64,000 nt of DNA, taken from assembly GCF_036373705.1 (NCBI RefSeq), contig NW_027102662.1, positions 248,001-312,000 on the forward strand, in the 5' to 3' direction. Of the stretch, positions 9,380 to 18,495 are shown piece by piece. The first letter of the stretch is position 1, and each line of letters opens with the position of its first letter. A model generated the notes under the pieces. That model ran no database searches. It worked only from the letters and a program-made list of their open reading frames with translations, and was not told the DNA's origin. The stretch comes from Amia ocellicauda (Eukaryota > Chordata > Actinopteri > Amiiformes > Amiidae). Made by a program: the position numbers and the translations under genes.

Positions 9380-10040
9380 CGGTGGTTTTGATAACAGACT
9401 TCAACACCGTTTCTCCTGTATTATAGCCGGTCCCTCCAATTCGGGGAAGAGCTATCTTATAAAGAACATCATAGAAGATGTGGACGCAACCGTGTCCCAA
9501 GCTCTTGACAACATAGTGTGGTGTTACTCTTGCTGGCAACCTCTCTACGATGATTTGGCTTCGGAAAAAAATAATCTGAAATTTGTGCAAGGTCTCCCCG
9601 CCTCGTTGTGTGGCGATGACTTGTTCCCGCCCGGTCAAACTAACCTAGTGATCCTTGATGACCAGATGGAGCAGGCCGGTGACAACAGTGAAGTGGAAAA
9701 AGCTTTCACAAAGTACACTCATCATAGGAATTAAAGTATTATTTATTTAGTTCAAAATCTATTTTTTCAAGGTAAAAAAAGCCGCACTATTAATTTAAAT
9801 GCCAATTATATAATTCTTTTTAAAAACCCCAGAGATAAACTACAGGTCACCGTCTTGGCTCGTCAAATGTACCCTAACCAGACCAAGTTCTTTTTGGAGG
9901 CATTTGAGGATGCCACCAAAAAACCCTACGGGTACTTGATTGCGGACTTAAAAGCACAAACCCCAGAAGACTTTCGCCTCAGAACAGGTTTGTGCCCGCC
10001 CGATTGGCCGGCAGTCTATGTGCTAAAGAAAAGGAAATAA
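9369..10040 (+). pseudogene. A32/FtsK-like genome-packaging ATPase region (E1)
   Basis: The family pumps DNA into the capsid. Walker A is GPSNSGKS (about residues 21-28) and Walker B is LVILDD (about 93-98). A downstream YLVQN segment resembles the Gln-bearing sensor of HerA/FtsK-type packaging ATPases. The length class (about 223 residues) fits Polinton and adintovirus ATPases. It follows the polymerase with an 11-base overlap and precedes the basic protein by 6 bases. It is not open throughout in this copy. Confidence 0.85.
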
Positions 10041-10046
10041 ATAAGA

Positions 10047-10382
10047 ATGTCTGTTCGGATTAAAAGAAATCTGCCGCTTTTGCAAATGTTATTTGAGAGG
10101 AGCCCGCGCCATAGGAAAGCTGTGCTGGCAGGGGCCCCCTCGGATTTGATCGAGACCCTGTGTGAAATAGCTTTTAACATCTTACGCGGTAATATACCCC
10201 TAACCCCTTCTCAACATTCTAAACTCAAAAAACAAAAAGCGGTTATCAAGATCATCGCTAATAAGAAGTATTCTATTAAAAGAAAAAGAAAGAAGATTAA
10301 TCAAACCGGGGGTTTTATAGGACCGCTGTTGAGCATAGCCGTGCCTTTCCTAACCAGTCTTCTAGCTTCCAGAGTGGGTTAA
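10047..10382 (+). CDS. Small basic protein with hydrophobic tail (E1)
   Basis: It has 111 residues and is open. The N-terminal half is helical and basic, and the middle is very Lys/Arg-rich (SIKRKRKKI at about 84-92). The tail (about 95-111) is Gly/hydrophobic, beginning GGFIGPLL. Proteins with this plan (NILRGNIPLTPSQ segment, basic linker, GGF hydrophobic tail) recur in fish and invertebrate Polinton-like elements, as far as I remember; the function is not known to me. The Lys/Arg content suggests DNA condensation and the tail suggests membrane activity, as in adenovirus core or pX/pVI peptides. Both are inferences. Confidence 0.65.
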   Translation: MSVRIKRNLPLLQMLFERSPRHRKAVLAGAPSDLIETLCEIAFNILRGNIPLTPSQHSKLKKQKAVIKIIANKKYSIKRKRKKINQTGGFIGPLLSIAVPFLTSLLASRVG

Positions 10383-10384
10383 TA

Positions 10385-11128
10385 ATGGAATATGCTCAGA
10401 AAATGTTTTTGATCCCTCAGGAGCAGCTTGAGAAACTGAGAAAAAATGTTGTCGGGCCAGAGCCCATTAGACAAACGGCCGAAAACAACCTGGACTCTGA
10501 AATGAAAGCTATACAGGCCAGGGCCGATTTAAATCAGTATTCCAAAGCCCAGTTGTATACCAACACGTTACAGCGCTACCTCCGTCTGGTTAGACAGGGT
10601 GAAAAAGATCAAAACATTTTAACTTTAACCATGGCCTCTCAAGAAAATGGTTCTGGGGCTGATGCGGGGGGTACGGTTGATAAAGATGTTGCGGTGACCG
10701 AACCTGTTGAGAGTTCAGAGGGAGATGTTGTAACGGATGTTTTGAGAAACATGCCGGCCAGAAGCAAAAGACATGCAGAATATATCCTGCACAAAATGGT
10801 TCAGAAACCGCGGGTAACGGCTTGGAATGAACAGGGTGAATTTGTTTTTAAAGGACAACTGATCAAAGGTTCACACATGTTTGATTTGTTGAAGAGTGTC
10901 ACTAGCACTAATAAGGTACCCGATAGTCGCCGACCTGTAGGCTGGAATGCTTTCCTACAGGCGATGGCCTGTCTGAACATGCCCCAATCAACAGTTCCTA
11001 ACCAGGAAACGCGACAAAAAATCCGTCTGTGTAAAGAGGTGGAGCCTGATCTGACTCCGATATCTCATTACTCTGACCGTGCTGAGCGACCATCCTCAGG
11101 ATCTATCCATCGTTGGGAAGCTTATTAA
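10385..11128 (+). CDS. Conserved two-part Polinton protein of unknown function (E1)
   Basis: It has 247 residues, is open, and starts 3 bases after the previous stop. The N-terminal part (about 1-75) is helical, with IPQEQLEKLR and a LYTNTLQRYLRLV segment likely to form a coiled coil. The middle (about 85-120) is acidic and low in complexity. The C-terminal part (about 120-225) has the pattern AWNEQGEFVFKGQLIKGSHMFDLL followed by PVGWNAFLQAM. I recall similar N- and C-terminal parts in uncharacterised proteins of fish Polinton-like elements. No enzyme motif is visible. It is the last plus-strand gene before the central convergence point. Confidence 0.65.
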   Translation: MEYAQKMFLIPQEQLEKLRKNVVGPEPIRQTAENNLDSEMKAIQARADLNQYSKAQLYTNTLQRYLRLVRQGEKDQNILTLTMASQENGSGADAGGTVDKDVAVTEPVESSEGDVVTDVLRNMPARSKRHAEYILHKMVQKPRVTAWNEQGEFVFKGQLIKGSHMFDLLKSVTSTNKVPDSRRPVGWNAFLQAMACLNMPQSTVPNQETRQKIRLCKEVEPDLTPISHYSDRAERPSSGSIHRWEAY

Positions 11129-11307
11129 TCTCATGTTTTTATTTGTCTCCCCTGTAAATAATGTCTCGACAAACATTTTTTTATTTTTATTTTTTATTTT
11201 TCAAATGTTGTACATTTATTTATACCATAACCCCTGCTTTGTATAAGAATTGTGTTGAATAAAAACAAAACTAATGATTCAAAGGCTGTTTTCATTATTT
11301 TTTCACC
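11129..11307. terminator. Convergent 3' ends with poly(A) signals on both strands (E1)
   Basis: This is an AT-rich spacer between converging gene series. A plus-strand AATAAA is at 11258-11263, and a minus-strand AATAAA is at 11215-11220 (read as TTTATT). The two signals face past each other, so the transcripts would overlap by a few tens of bases. Confidence 0.6.
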
Positions 11308-11865
11308 TTAACACGCATGACATCTTTTAAAATCCTCACAAGAACACCCCATCTGTATACACGGCTGGCTAGGGTCGTAAGTCATTGTGTTATAAGGGGG
11401 GGTCCACAGTGTCCTGACAAACTCTGCCACTTTTTTATCATTTTGGCCTAAATCCTCACTGTACAAGGCCATAATATCGGGGTATGACCTTCCTTTAGAT
11501 CTATGATATAAGAAAAACACACAGTGTTGACCACAAGTGAAGGTCTGAAGACTTTGTACTTGACGACCGCTGTAAATGGTTTCTTGACAGTTGTTGAGCA
11601 GAAAGTTATTGATCTTCCGAGGGAAAGGTCTGAAATCCGGGGGGTTTGCATAGGAATCAAAAAATTCACCACGGTGGTCCTCCCTTAGATAAATAGCCAG
11701 CCAATGTTCTCCGGGCATATTTTTAGGGTGTGTGTTGATTATGTACATTGCAGGTAAATTCTTGATCTTAAATTTAGGCAGCTGATCGCAGGCGTAGACT
11801 CCTTGAAACAGTTTCCGTGAGCCGGCCAGGGCATTCATGATGTGGTTGAGCTCTCTGGTGTTCAT
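11308..11865 (-). CDS. Adenain-like cysteine protease (E1)
   Basis: The family matures capsid proteins in adenoviruses, Polintons and adintoviruses. Counted from the upstream Met at 11880, His59 (GEHW), Asp75 (FFDSYA), Gln109 and Cys116 (TCGQHC) match the adenain His-Asp/Glu-Gln-Cys order, with the same Gln-to-Cys spacing of seven. I prefer the ATG at 11865 (MNTRELNH), just after the capsid stop; the ATG at 11880 would overlap the capsid gene by 14 bases. The C-terminus is Cys-rich (CSCEDFKRCHAC). The frame is open, at the usual length of about 185-200 residues. Confidence 0.88.
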   Translation of the reverse strand: MNTRELNHIMNALAGSRKLFQGVYACDQLPKFKIKNLPAMYIINTHPKNMPGEHWLAIYLREDHRGEFFDSYANPPDFRPFPRKINNFLLNNCQETIYSGRQVQSLQTFTCGQHCVFFLYHRSKGRSYPDIMALYSEDLGQNDKKVAEFVRTLWTPPYNTMTYDPSQPCIQMGCSCEDFKRCHAC

Positions 11866-11866
11866 T

Positions 11867-13173
11867 TTAATAATAATCATACATAACGTTTCTCCTCTGA
11901 TTCACCTCAATAATGTTGTCAAACACTGCATACACGACCATATTTACAGTGCGTGGTAGAGGCTGCTTGAAACGCATCTCCAAACGCATATTGCCCGTCT
12001 TCATCAGTGAAAAATGTTGTCCACACTCTTCGTCAGGGGTCAGGTTGAAACCGTACAGGGTGTAACCGCTGCAGTATTCCCGGCGATCGATCAGCAGAGT
12101 TTGATCCTTGAGATGGCGACCCGTAGCCAGTACTAGACTGTCATATTCACGAACCGCATTGCCGTTTTCAAAGTCAGGTTGAAAAGGTCTGGATGGAACC
12201 TGCACACCATCGACGTACAACGCAATAAATTCCGCGTTATAATGTTTAAAGTTAAAGGGGTTCTTGTTGTAAACCCCGGTAATTGCATCATTATCTTCGA
12301 GACCTATAATAACCTGTTTTGGGAGCTGTCCTAGAAACAGATTTTCCTGGTTCATCACCCGTGTCCCTGCGGGGATACTGTGGACTTTCATATAGACTCT
12401 TTCGATCGGGTACTTGGCGTTTGCCGTCATTAACGCCTGCGCGTGTCCTAGTTTAACCGCCGGGGAGACGGACACTTTTTTCACAAACAGCGAGGCCGAT
12501 AATATGGTCAGTTTATATTTTTCAGTATCAGGGGTCATCAGACAAAAAGCACTTTTACTACGGATCATTTTAATTTTAATGTCTACCCCGTTGAGCATGA
12601 GTTTTTCTTGGAAAAATATGTCTGCATGGATATGCCCCATTAGCTCAAAGGTCCTCCCTTCTGTTGAAGAGGCCGTTCTTTTTTGCAAACCCTTATTGAG
12701 TCCCTCTGGATCCTTGTCGTCCATAGCTTCCGGGATGTCTTTGAAGAAAAGGCCGGGGCTGAACTGTTTGCTTAGGGTCTCCTCACTATAATTAAGTATA
12801 CACTCCATCATGGCTCTATAGGGGTAAGTATTGCTGCTTTGACTAATGAGCCGATCTCCCAGGGTCACATCCACCTGTGTAAACATGGTGGCCACCGGGT
12901 AATTGATGACCCCAGCGTTGGTCGTCTTCTCGATTGCATCGCCATCCTCATCAGTCACTTTAAAGTTCATTAAAATAAATGTGTTATTCAAATCAATATA
13001 ATCCTCGCCATTGCCAGCTATAAAAAACTCCAGAGGGCCGTGTCTGAAATTGCAGAAAGAGGGGGAATCTCTACATATATGCTCTTATCTATACTCGTTT
13101 GAGTGTATGGAACTGTAAACAGATCCAGTTCTGATTTGACGCATTCTTCCGATAGACTGTGGACAAAAGACAT
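11867..13173 (-). pseudogene. Major capsid protein, double jelly-roll type (E1)
   Basis: The start is ATG at 13173. The N-terminal signature SELDLFTVPYTQTSID is typical of Polinton/adintovirus hexon-like capsid proteins, which build the icosahedral shell as trimers. The expected length is about 435 residues, as in the E3 copy. It lies between the pVI-like gene, whose 3' end overlaps it by about 90 bases, and the protease. The frame is not open throughout in this copy. Confidence 0.85.
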
Positions 13174-13666
13174 GTTTAAAAGATGTATCCTGAGGCTCTA
13201 TTTTTCTTTCTTTGAGACTTTCTTTTTGCAGGTTTTTTCTTGTGCTGCTTCCTTCTCCGAGTGTTTCCACGATATGTTGGAGAATGAGAGATTCTTCGTT
13301 TTTTGTTAGCCACGGATCTTTGTCGCCCCCTGGTGGACACATGCTGTTTCTTCTTTTACCCCCCCTCCTCGCCATTACCATGAGACCCGAACCCTCCTGA
13401 TGCTCATGGCTAGCTGCCCGGTTCATAACATTGGTGAACACGTCACTAACAATATTTTTAGCCGCTGATTTCAAGTGGGGTCTGGCTATAGCAAAGCCTC
13501 TCTTAAGCAGGGGTACGGCCATTCTAAAGAGACCACGAAAGAGTCCTCCTAGACCGGCGCCATACATTGTGGGGGCTCCTACAATACCGGGCAAGCCGTT
13601 CCCGGCTTGCATCTTGTAATAATCCACATAGGCGCTAGGATCTACATAACCCCTCGAGGTAGCCAT
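13085..13666 (-). CDS. pVI-like minor capsid protein (E1)
   Basis: It starts MATSRGYVDP, about 193 residues, and is open here. Residues 36-56 form a Gly/hydrophobic, likely amphipathic segment (GAGLGGLFRGLFR). A basic helix (LLKRGFAIARPHLKSAAKNI) follows, and then a Lys/Arg-rich stretch (ARRGGKRR). This plan resembles adenovirus protein VI and its Polinton counterparts, where an amphipathic helix disrupts membranes during entry. The identity is by plan and by position between penton and capsid genes, not by strong sequence match. The C-terminus overlaps the capsid gene in another frame. Confidence 0.6.
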   Translation of the reverse strand: MATSRGYVDPSAYVDYYKMQAGNGLPGIVGAPTMYGAGLGGLFRGLFRMAVPLLKRGFAIARPHLKSAAKNIVSDVFTNVMNRAASHEHQEGSGLMVMARRGGKRRNSMCPPGGDKDPWLTKNEESLILQHIVETLGEGSSTRKNLQKESLKERKIEPQDTSFKHVFCPQSIGRMRQIRTGSVYSSIHSNEYR

Positions 13667-13667
13667 T

Positions 13668-14436
13668 TTAATAATGTACACACTGTTTCAGGGGTCGAAA
13701 ATGTAGTTTGACAATAACTTTACCGAAGCGGAAGGGTACGTTGATATTCTGATCCGATTTGACTTCGATCGTGATGTTGTCAAAGTGGGTCTTTGAGACT
13801 GGTACGTAGTGTGGCTTGTCATAAGTAATTGTGACCATGTCATTGCTTTTACCTTTAATAAGTACATTTCTCAAAAGGGACATAACTATCCCCGACCCTC
13901 TGGTGGGTTATGATATCCGTATACACATAAAGAGTGTAAAAGCCGCCCCACCACTTCTGAGAACCTGCTCTCTGTGTCAGAATAGAACCCTAATATACGC
14001 CCCAGTTGGCCGCTGGTTTGAATGCTAATACCTGGTTTTGACACCTTGTACACTCTGTTTTTAATAGGGTTGTAATATAGCTTGATGTTGGGGGTGCCTT
14101 CTGAGAACTGTTTATGCATCTCATCTAATATTTTATCCACATTGTCATAATAACCTCCTTGTATCGTGAATATCCATTGATTTTAACATCATCAAAAATG
14201 GCGAAGGTGGCATCCTTATCTTGTAAAACAGCCCAAGTGTAAGGATACTGTATTTCCGCCAACCCCACTTCCCACGACCCCCTTAGATCTATAGATTTTC
14301 CAAATTGTACCGTGTAACTGGATATTTCATTTTTAGGGTATATATCGAGAGAGGCGTTACTGGGTAGAGTCACGTAGAAGCCTCCTGATTCCATCTTGAG
14401 TACCGAAAGTAATGCCCCCAACCTACCCACGGGCAT
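13668..14436 (-). pseudogene. Penton-like minor capsid protein region (E1)
   Basis: The N-terminal signature GGFYVTLPSNASLD followed by SWEVGLAEIQYP is the recurring hallmark of Polinton/adintovirus penton-like (single jelly-roll) proteins at the capsid vertices. The first in-frame ATG is at 14436, 5 bases after the integrase stop. The later part has VPLLRNV and a Tyr/Pro-rich strand region, as expected for the C-terminal half. The region is not open throughout in any copy of the window. Confidence 0.82.
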
Positions 14437-14440
14437 GTTG

Positions 14441-15532
14441 TTATAAGGATTGAATATCGCAAACCTGTTGTTCCGGGACCCAACTATTGAACTTTTCAGG
14501 CCATCCAAGCCATTTCACCAACACGTATTTTTTCCGGTTCTGGGTTTTTTCAGCTAATATCTTTTCAACTCTGTATACACTGTCTTTACCCACAATCATT
14601 TTTTGTAACTCGGCTTCGTAAAACGTTCCTTCTATATCCTCCCCGTCATAGTCTTTTAACCGGCACACGGGGGGGTCTCAAGCCAACTGTTCGGTAACTG
14701 TAAAATATTCGTCAGAAAATGTTTGTTCATAACCTTTGGCAAAAGTACTCCTTAGCTTTGAAACGCGAACCACATCACCGATGTTGAACTTATAAGTAGT
14801 TTTTCCCTTCTTAATAAATGGTCCGTATAATTCTTTATAGACCTTAAAAGAATTACTTTGATCAACATCTATAGGCTTCATTTTAATACTGGTGTGATAC
14901 CCTTGGTTGTAAGCATCGATAAAATCCTGAACTTTATCAAAATACTTGAACGTGTTGACCGCTGTAAAATATCTCCAGATTTTGGTCTTCATGGTGCGGT
15001 TAAACCTCTCCACTACCAATGCCTTAAGCTCATTACCGGTGGTGAAATGATGTATTTTGTGTCTCTTCAGTAGATTCTGAAATTCTCTGTTGAGAAACTC
15101 TTTTCCTTTATCAGTCTGCAGTTTTTTAGGACATCGACCCTGGGACAATATATCCTCAAAGGCCCTTGTCACCGCCCGACCTGTTTTTTTATGTAGAATG
15201 CGAGCCCAGGCATATTTTGATAACACATCGATACACATCAACATCAATTTGTGACCATTGTTATGTTTTGATAAATTTGACATATCGACTAGATCCATTT
15301 GCCATTGTGAATCTATGTCAGTTGCATATACGCGGTTTCTTTTAAAGTTAATCCTGAGAGGTTTATGTAAGGTATAGGCGTCTTGTTCCCGTAACCATTC
15401 TGAAACAACCACATCATTAACCTTCACTCCGGCCTCAGCGAGTCCTCTTTGAAAACCCTTCTTACCCGCCAAACCCCCAATCTTGGCTGGGTTGTAGTAT
15501 AGTTCCTGCATTTGGGGAGCTTGCCGAGTCAT
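14441..15532 (-). pseudogene. Retrovirus-type integrase with C-terminal chromodomain (E1)
   Basis: The family inserts element DNA into the host genome. The DDE core is visible: Asp in WQMDLVDM, Asp in QTDKGKEF, and Glu in VVERFNRT, with 33 residues between the last two by my count. A Lys/Arg-rich SH3-like segment (GDVVRVSKLR) follows, and then a chromodomain (VEKILAEK, then YVLVKWLGW, then NSWVPE) that likely reads histone marks. Polinton integrases carry chromodomains at this place. The start is MTRQAPQM at 15532. The region is not open throughout. Confidence 0.87.
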
Positions 15533-15704
15533 TCTGTCAAATAACCAAACAGACCCACACTATGCGCAAAGTTTTTATACAAGGTTTTTTATTCAACTTC
15601 AGGAGAGCAGATACCCCTTTTTAGACATTTGAGAAAAGTATAACATACACAACAATTTTTTCTACGGTCCAGACAAAAAGAAATCAGATGATTGGTTACT
15701 TGAT
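15533..15704 (-). terminator. Poly(A) region for the outer minus-strand genes (E1)
   Basis: A minus-strand AATAAA is at 15588-15593, about 115 bases beyond the stop of the 74-residue frame. It separates the outer four-gene cluster from the integrase-capsid cluster. No further gene is claimed here. Confidence 0.5.
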
Positions 15705-15929
15705 CTATATCAACAAATATACCTGTTTCTTTATCTTGTAGGCACACACCTCAGTTACATATGTAAATAAAACAACAATATGACCTATTTTAAAAGTAAA
15801 CAGAGGTGTATTAAACATGCTCAGCAAAAGGTCATACAGATGTTGATGATATGGCCTAATATCATTCTTGGCCCCCTTGAGCGCTTCATCCCAGTGTTCG
15901 TACCCCCCGGTCTTTGTTACAGCAGCCAT
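15705..15929 (-). CDS. 74-residue protein with a BH1-like stretch (E1)
   Basis: The start is ATG at 15929, directly abutting the stop of the 55-residue gene (TGAATG). Residues 48-62 (IGHIVVLFTYVTEVC) resemble the BH1 helix of Bcl-2 proteins, which typically read WGRIVALF followed by small or aromatic residues and C. Residues 24-40 form a preceding amphipathic helix. Bcl-2-like accessory genes are plausible in adintovirus-type genomes, but the protein is far shorter than a Bcl-2 fold (about 150 residues or more), and BH3 and BH2 are not seen in this frame. The resemblance is tentative. The frame is kept in all complete copies. Confidence 0.45.
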   Translation of the reverse strand: MAAVTKTGGYEHWDEALKGAKNDIRPYHQHLYDLLLSMFNTPLFTFKIGHIVVLFTYVTEVCAYKIKKQVYLLI

Positions 15930-16097
15930 TCACTTTTCCAGGTTTGAAAGTTGATCCTCATCGATGGTTAAATCTGTAGAGAAAAGGCTCGCGTTGGCTA
16001 CTTTTCTGTCAAGCACATGGTGTAATAGCGCTCTCAGGTTAGCTACAGAGTGTTGATGACAGAACCAGTTGCAGAAGCAGTCCAGAACATTCCCCAT
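15930..16097 (-). CDS. 55-residue protein with myristoylation-type N-terminus (E1)
   Basis: This is a short frame from ATG at 16097. It begins MGNVLDCFCNWFC: Gly2 plus nearby Cys residues fit N-myristoylation with palmitoylation, which would tether the protein to membranes. A Leu-rich helix (VANLRALLHHVLDRK) follows, and then an acidic tail. It starts 12 bases after the stop of the zinc-motif gene, and its own stop touches the next ATG, so the three genes read as one compact cluster. I do not recognise a family. It is conserved in all copies. Confidence 0.5.
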   Translation of the reverse strand: MGNVLDCFCNWFCHQHSVANLRALLHHVLDRKVANASLFSTDLTIDEDQLSNLEK

Positions 16098-16109
16098 GTT
16101 CAAAGTCCC

Positions 16110-16958
16110 TTAGTTCAGGTCAGAGTCTGAATCAGTGGCGTAGATGTCGAATTCCTCGTCGCTGCCCCCAGCTTTAACTTCTTTACTGAAGAAATAAGCT
16201 TTTAGCTTGCCAGCGGTTTTTCTACTCGGCTCATCCAGGTCATTGACCAGCTGCCCAAGTTTCTCTATTATAAACAGCTCCTTTTTCAGCTCCAGCAAAA
16301 TCTCATCTATGATTTTCTGGACTTGTCCCGCAGTGACATGTATGTGGGAGTAAGACAGCGCCTTGATTAGTGCCGGTTTCAGCCACGGTTTGTTCAGTCT
16401 TCTGTAAAACACGTTGAAATAGAACAGGAAATAGTAACGGTCTGGTTCAAACAAACAACTGTGTCTCAACTGACTGGGGTGATTCACTTCACACCCCCGA
16501 CAGACTTCTTTCAGAGCTCGGTCGATGAGAGCACTCAGAATATACACCAGGGTGCTTTTAACCACTCTGCTTACTTGGTCACATACCCCGGGCACAAATC
16601 CTGCGTCTTCATCACGCCCCTGGGACAGTCCGATGCTCATTGGGTCGCCTGGTGGTTTGTGGGGTGTTTCTACATCCATTGGACTGACCCCCTCCTGAGA
16701 CGCACAGACGGTAGACAGTTCGGCAAAATCGAGGCCCTCCATGAGCTCCAGAGGCTGGGGATCCCCGAGACTCATTTGGACATCCATCGCACCGCATGTT
16801 GTTTCGTCCTGAGGGACCGGGGTCTGAGGTCTTGGAGGGTAACCGCAGTCAGAGGGTTCCAGAGTGTATACAAAATCTGGGGAATAGAACCAGGGGTGAT
16901 CCCGGGTTTGAAGAGGCCTGTAGAGCCTGTCGACGTCCGCAGCTTTCGGGTAAGACAT
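16110..16958 (-). CDS. Zinc-motif (HPSQ) protein with acidic tail (E1)
   Basis: It has 282 residues from MSYPKA. The N-terminal 120 residues are Pro/Asp-rich and likely disordered. The core has Cys153, Cys156, His160, His166 and Cys168, in the pattern C-x2-C-x3-H-x5-H-x-C around the string HPSQ; this looks like a zinc-binding knot. It is preceded by an aliphatic helix (STLVYILSALIDRALKEV) and followed by an aromatic stretch (RYYFLFYFNVFYRRL). The C-terminus is acidic with Ser/Asp repeats (DSDSD), a possible CK2 target. I have a weak memory of similar HPSQ motifs in proteins of other small animal DNA viruses but cannot name a family. An early regulatory role is inferred from its place beside the end promoter. 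Confidence 0.65.
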   Translation of the reverse strand: MSYPKAADVDRLYRPLQTRDHPWFYSPDFVYTLEPSDCGYPPRPQTPVPQDETTCGAMDVQMSLGDPQPLELMEGLDFAELSTVCASQEGVSPMDVETPHKPPGDPMSIGLSQGRDEDAGFVPGVCDQVSRVVKSTLVYILSALIDRALKEVCRGCEVNHPSQLRHSCLFEPDRYYFLFYFNVFYRRLNKPWLKPALIKALSYSHIHVTAGQVQKIIDEILLELKKELFIIEKLGQLVNDLDEPSRKTAGKLKAYFFSKEVKAGGSDEEFDIYATDSDSDLN

Positions 16959-17036
16959 TCTCTTTAATTTTAAACCATGAATGAATTGTTGCGCCTTTTA
17001 TCCTATCTCTTCACTACGTCACGACACACCGCCCTC

Positions 17037-17626
17037 TTAGAAGAGAGTAGCCCCTGAGCCGTCAGACCCCCCTCCAAAACCCCACACGTCGTCTGTTTTA
17101 TCATCGTCGTCGTCATTCAAGGGGGATATATAATCCATAATCCAGCATATTCTCCTTCTAACCAAATCCAGTTGCGAACATTTGGTCAAGATGTCAAAAC
17201 CATCATTTATACAGTTTATGACCTCTTTCAAGAACGGCCAGTCCACGGCGTCAAACATAATTTCAGTAACCTGTTTTTCTGGATCCTCCACACCCCCTTC
17301 AATAGGGTTTGTAATCAGGGTACTGCTAAACAAAACCTTACGATCTGTAGTTTGAGATAGACTCTTCACCACTCTACCGTAGTTCTGCAAGCTTTCCCAT
17401 TCACACCTTTCAAAACCCTGAGTCGGAGACTCCATTTCGCATTCTCTTGGACCCTCTTGCAAGCCTTCTAGAGTCTTATCCACAAGCCCCAGATCTCTCC
17501 AGGCCATCACCTTCAACCAGTCCTCATAAGAGTATTCAATTACCGTCTCAAAAGGTTCCAACGTACCCTCCTTCTCTCTTAAAGCAAAAAGCTCCACTCC
17601 AACATAGCTGGGATCCCTTTTAAAGC
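17037..17626 (-). CDS. Terminal-gene protein, variant form (E1)
   Basis: This is the counterpart of the 134-residue gene at 1077-1481, but with a longer C-terminal half and a different upstream context. The extra part contains hydrophobic helices (WPFLKEVINCINDGFDIL) and an acidic Asp run before a Gly/Ser-rich end. The shared part has the FKRDPSYVGVEL and YEDWLKVMAWRDLGLVD segments. The upstream end meets the tRNA-Val repeat, so the real 5' end is uncertain. I do not recognise the family. Confidence 0.45.
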
Positions 17627-17823
17627 GCAGGGCGACCTGCCTTTGAAAGAGTTTCCAAAGTGTCCTGATGTGCCCTTTAGCAATGCCAAACAGGTCTGTG
17701 AAAATGGCATCCTTTCGCGGCACTTCAGACGCCATCTCACAGTCTAGCCGACCTGAAATGCGTGAGCCCGTTTTACCAGCAGGCTTCAACGGTAACCGTT
17801 TGAAGCAAGACGTGGCGGTGTCA

Positions 17824-17896
17824 GTTTCCGTAGTGTAGCGGTTATCACGTTCGCCTAACACGCGAAAGGTCCCCGGTTCGAAACCGGGCGGAAACA
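17824..17896 (+). tRNA. tRNA-Val (AAC), block B unit 1
   Basis: This is the most canonical of the set: acceptor, anticodon and T arms all pair, the anticodon loop is CTAACAC, and box B is GGTTCGAAACC. It differs from the usual vertebrate gene by about one D-loop base. Confidence 0.92.
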
Positions 17897-18495
17897 GCCT
17901 GCTGTGGGCCGGTCCATTTCATCCTGTTTGCCCTTGTGGTTCCCCGGAGGCGGTGGGTAGCTTTTCTTCATTGGAGTGCCCGAAATCGGTGCTCTCAGAG
18001 CGTCCGTCCGTCGACAGGTTGAAATTGTAAACGCTGGTGTAGCCACTTTTAATTAAAATCTGATGATGATGATGATGATGATGTTGTTGTTGTTGTTCTT
18101 GTTGTTGTTCTTGTTGTCATCGTGGTCGCCGTCATTATTATTGTTAAAGTAAAGCAGTAGTTAGATTTGTTGCTACCGTAAGGTGCAGAAGGCACAATAG
18201 CTCTGTGATTGTCTGATGGTGGCACAAGACAAGCAGCAGCTGTTTGAACAAGCCATTGAGCATCACCTTGTTGGGGTAAGTGTAAGTCTTGTCATAGCTC
18301 AGGGCGTTCTTCCTTTGAAAGAGTTTCCAAAGTGTCCTGATGTGCCCTTTAGCAATGCCAAACAGGTCAGTGAAAATGGCATCCTTTCGCCGCACTTCAG
18401 ACGACATCTCACAGCCTAGCCGACCTGAAACACCTGAGCCCGTTTTACCAGCAGGCTTTAACGGTAACCATTTGAAGCAAGAGGCAGCGGTGTCA

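Larger units (their letters stand above)
2474..17626. mobile_element. E1: Polinton/adintovirus-like element, nearly full length, broken
   Basis: The family is assigned from gene content: protein-primed family B polymerase, FtsK/A32-like packaging ATPase, adenain-like protease, double-jelly-roll capsid protein, penton-like protein and retrovirus-type integrase with chromodomain. This set defines Polintons/Mavericks and adintoviruses. The left end begins AGTAGG (2474-2479) after tRNA-Val repeat. The right end meets tRNA-Val repeat at about 17626, at a different place from the other copies. No long terminal inverted repeat and no clear 6-base target duplication were seen. I estimate about nine breaks. 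It is a young duplicate, nearly identical to E2 and E3. Confidence 0.9.
15987..17626. other. Outer minus-strand gene cluster of E1 (same segment as E0)
   Basis: This segment repeats the sequence at the start of the window almost base for base, which fixes the period at about 15,985 bases. It holds the 55-residue gene end, the zinc-motif gene and the terminal gene. Confidence 0.8.

Noticed and set aside
12414-12791. Plus-strand open frame of 125 residues inside the major capsid gene, present in all copies
   Set aside because: It is a shadow of the capsid frame, with low-complexity hydrophobic and Ser-rich content and no start context.
14441-15532. LTR retrotransposon or endogenous retrovirus suggested by the integrase
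   Set aside because: No reverse transcriptase, gag or LTRs are present; the integrase sits among capsid, protease, ATPase and DNA polymerase genes, as in Polintons.
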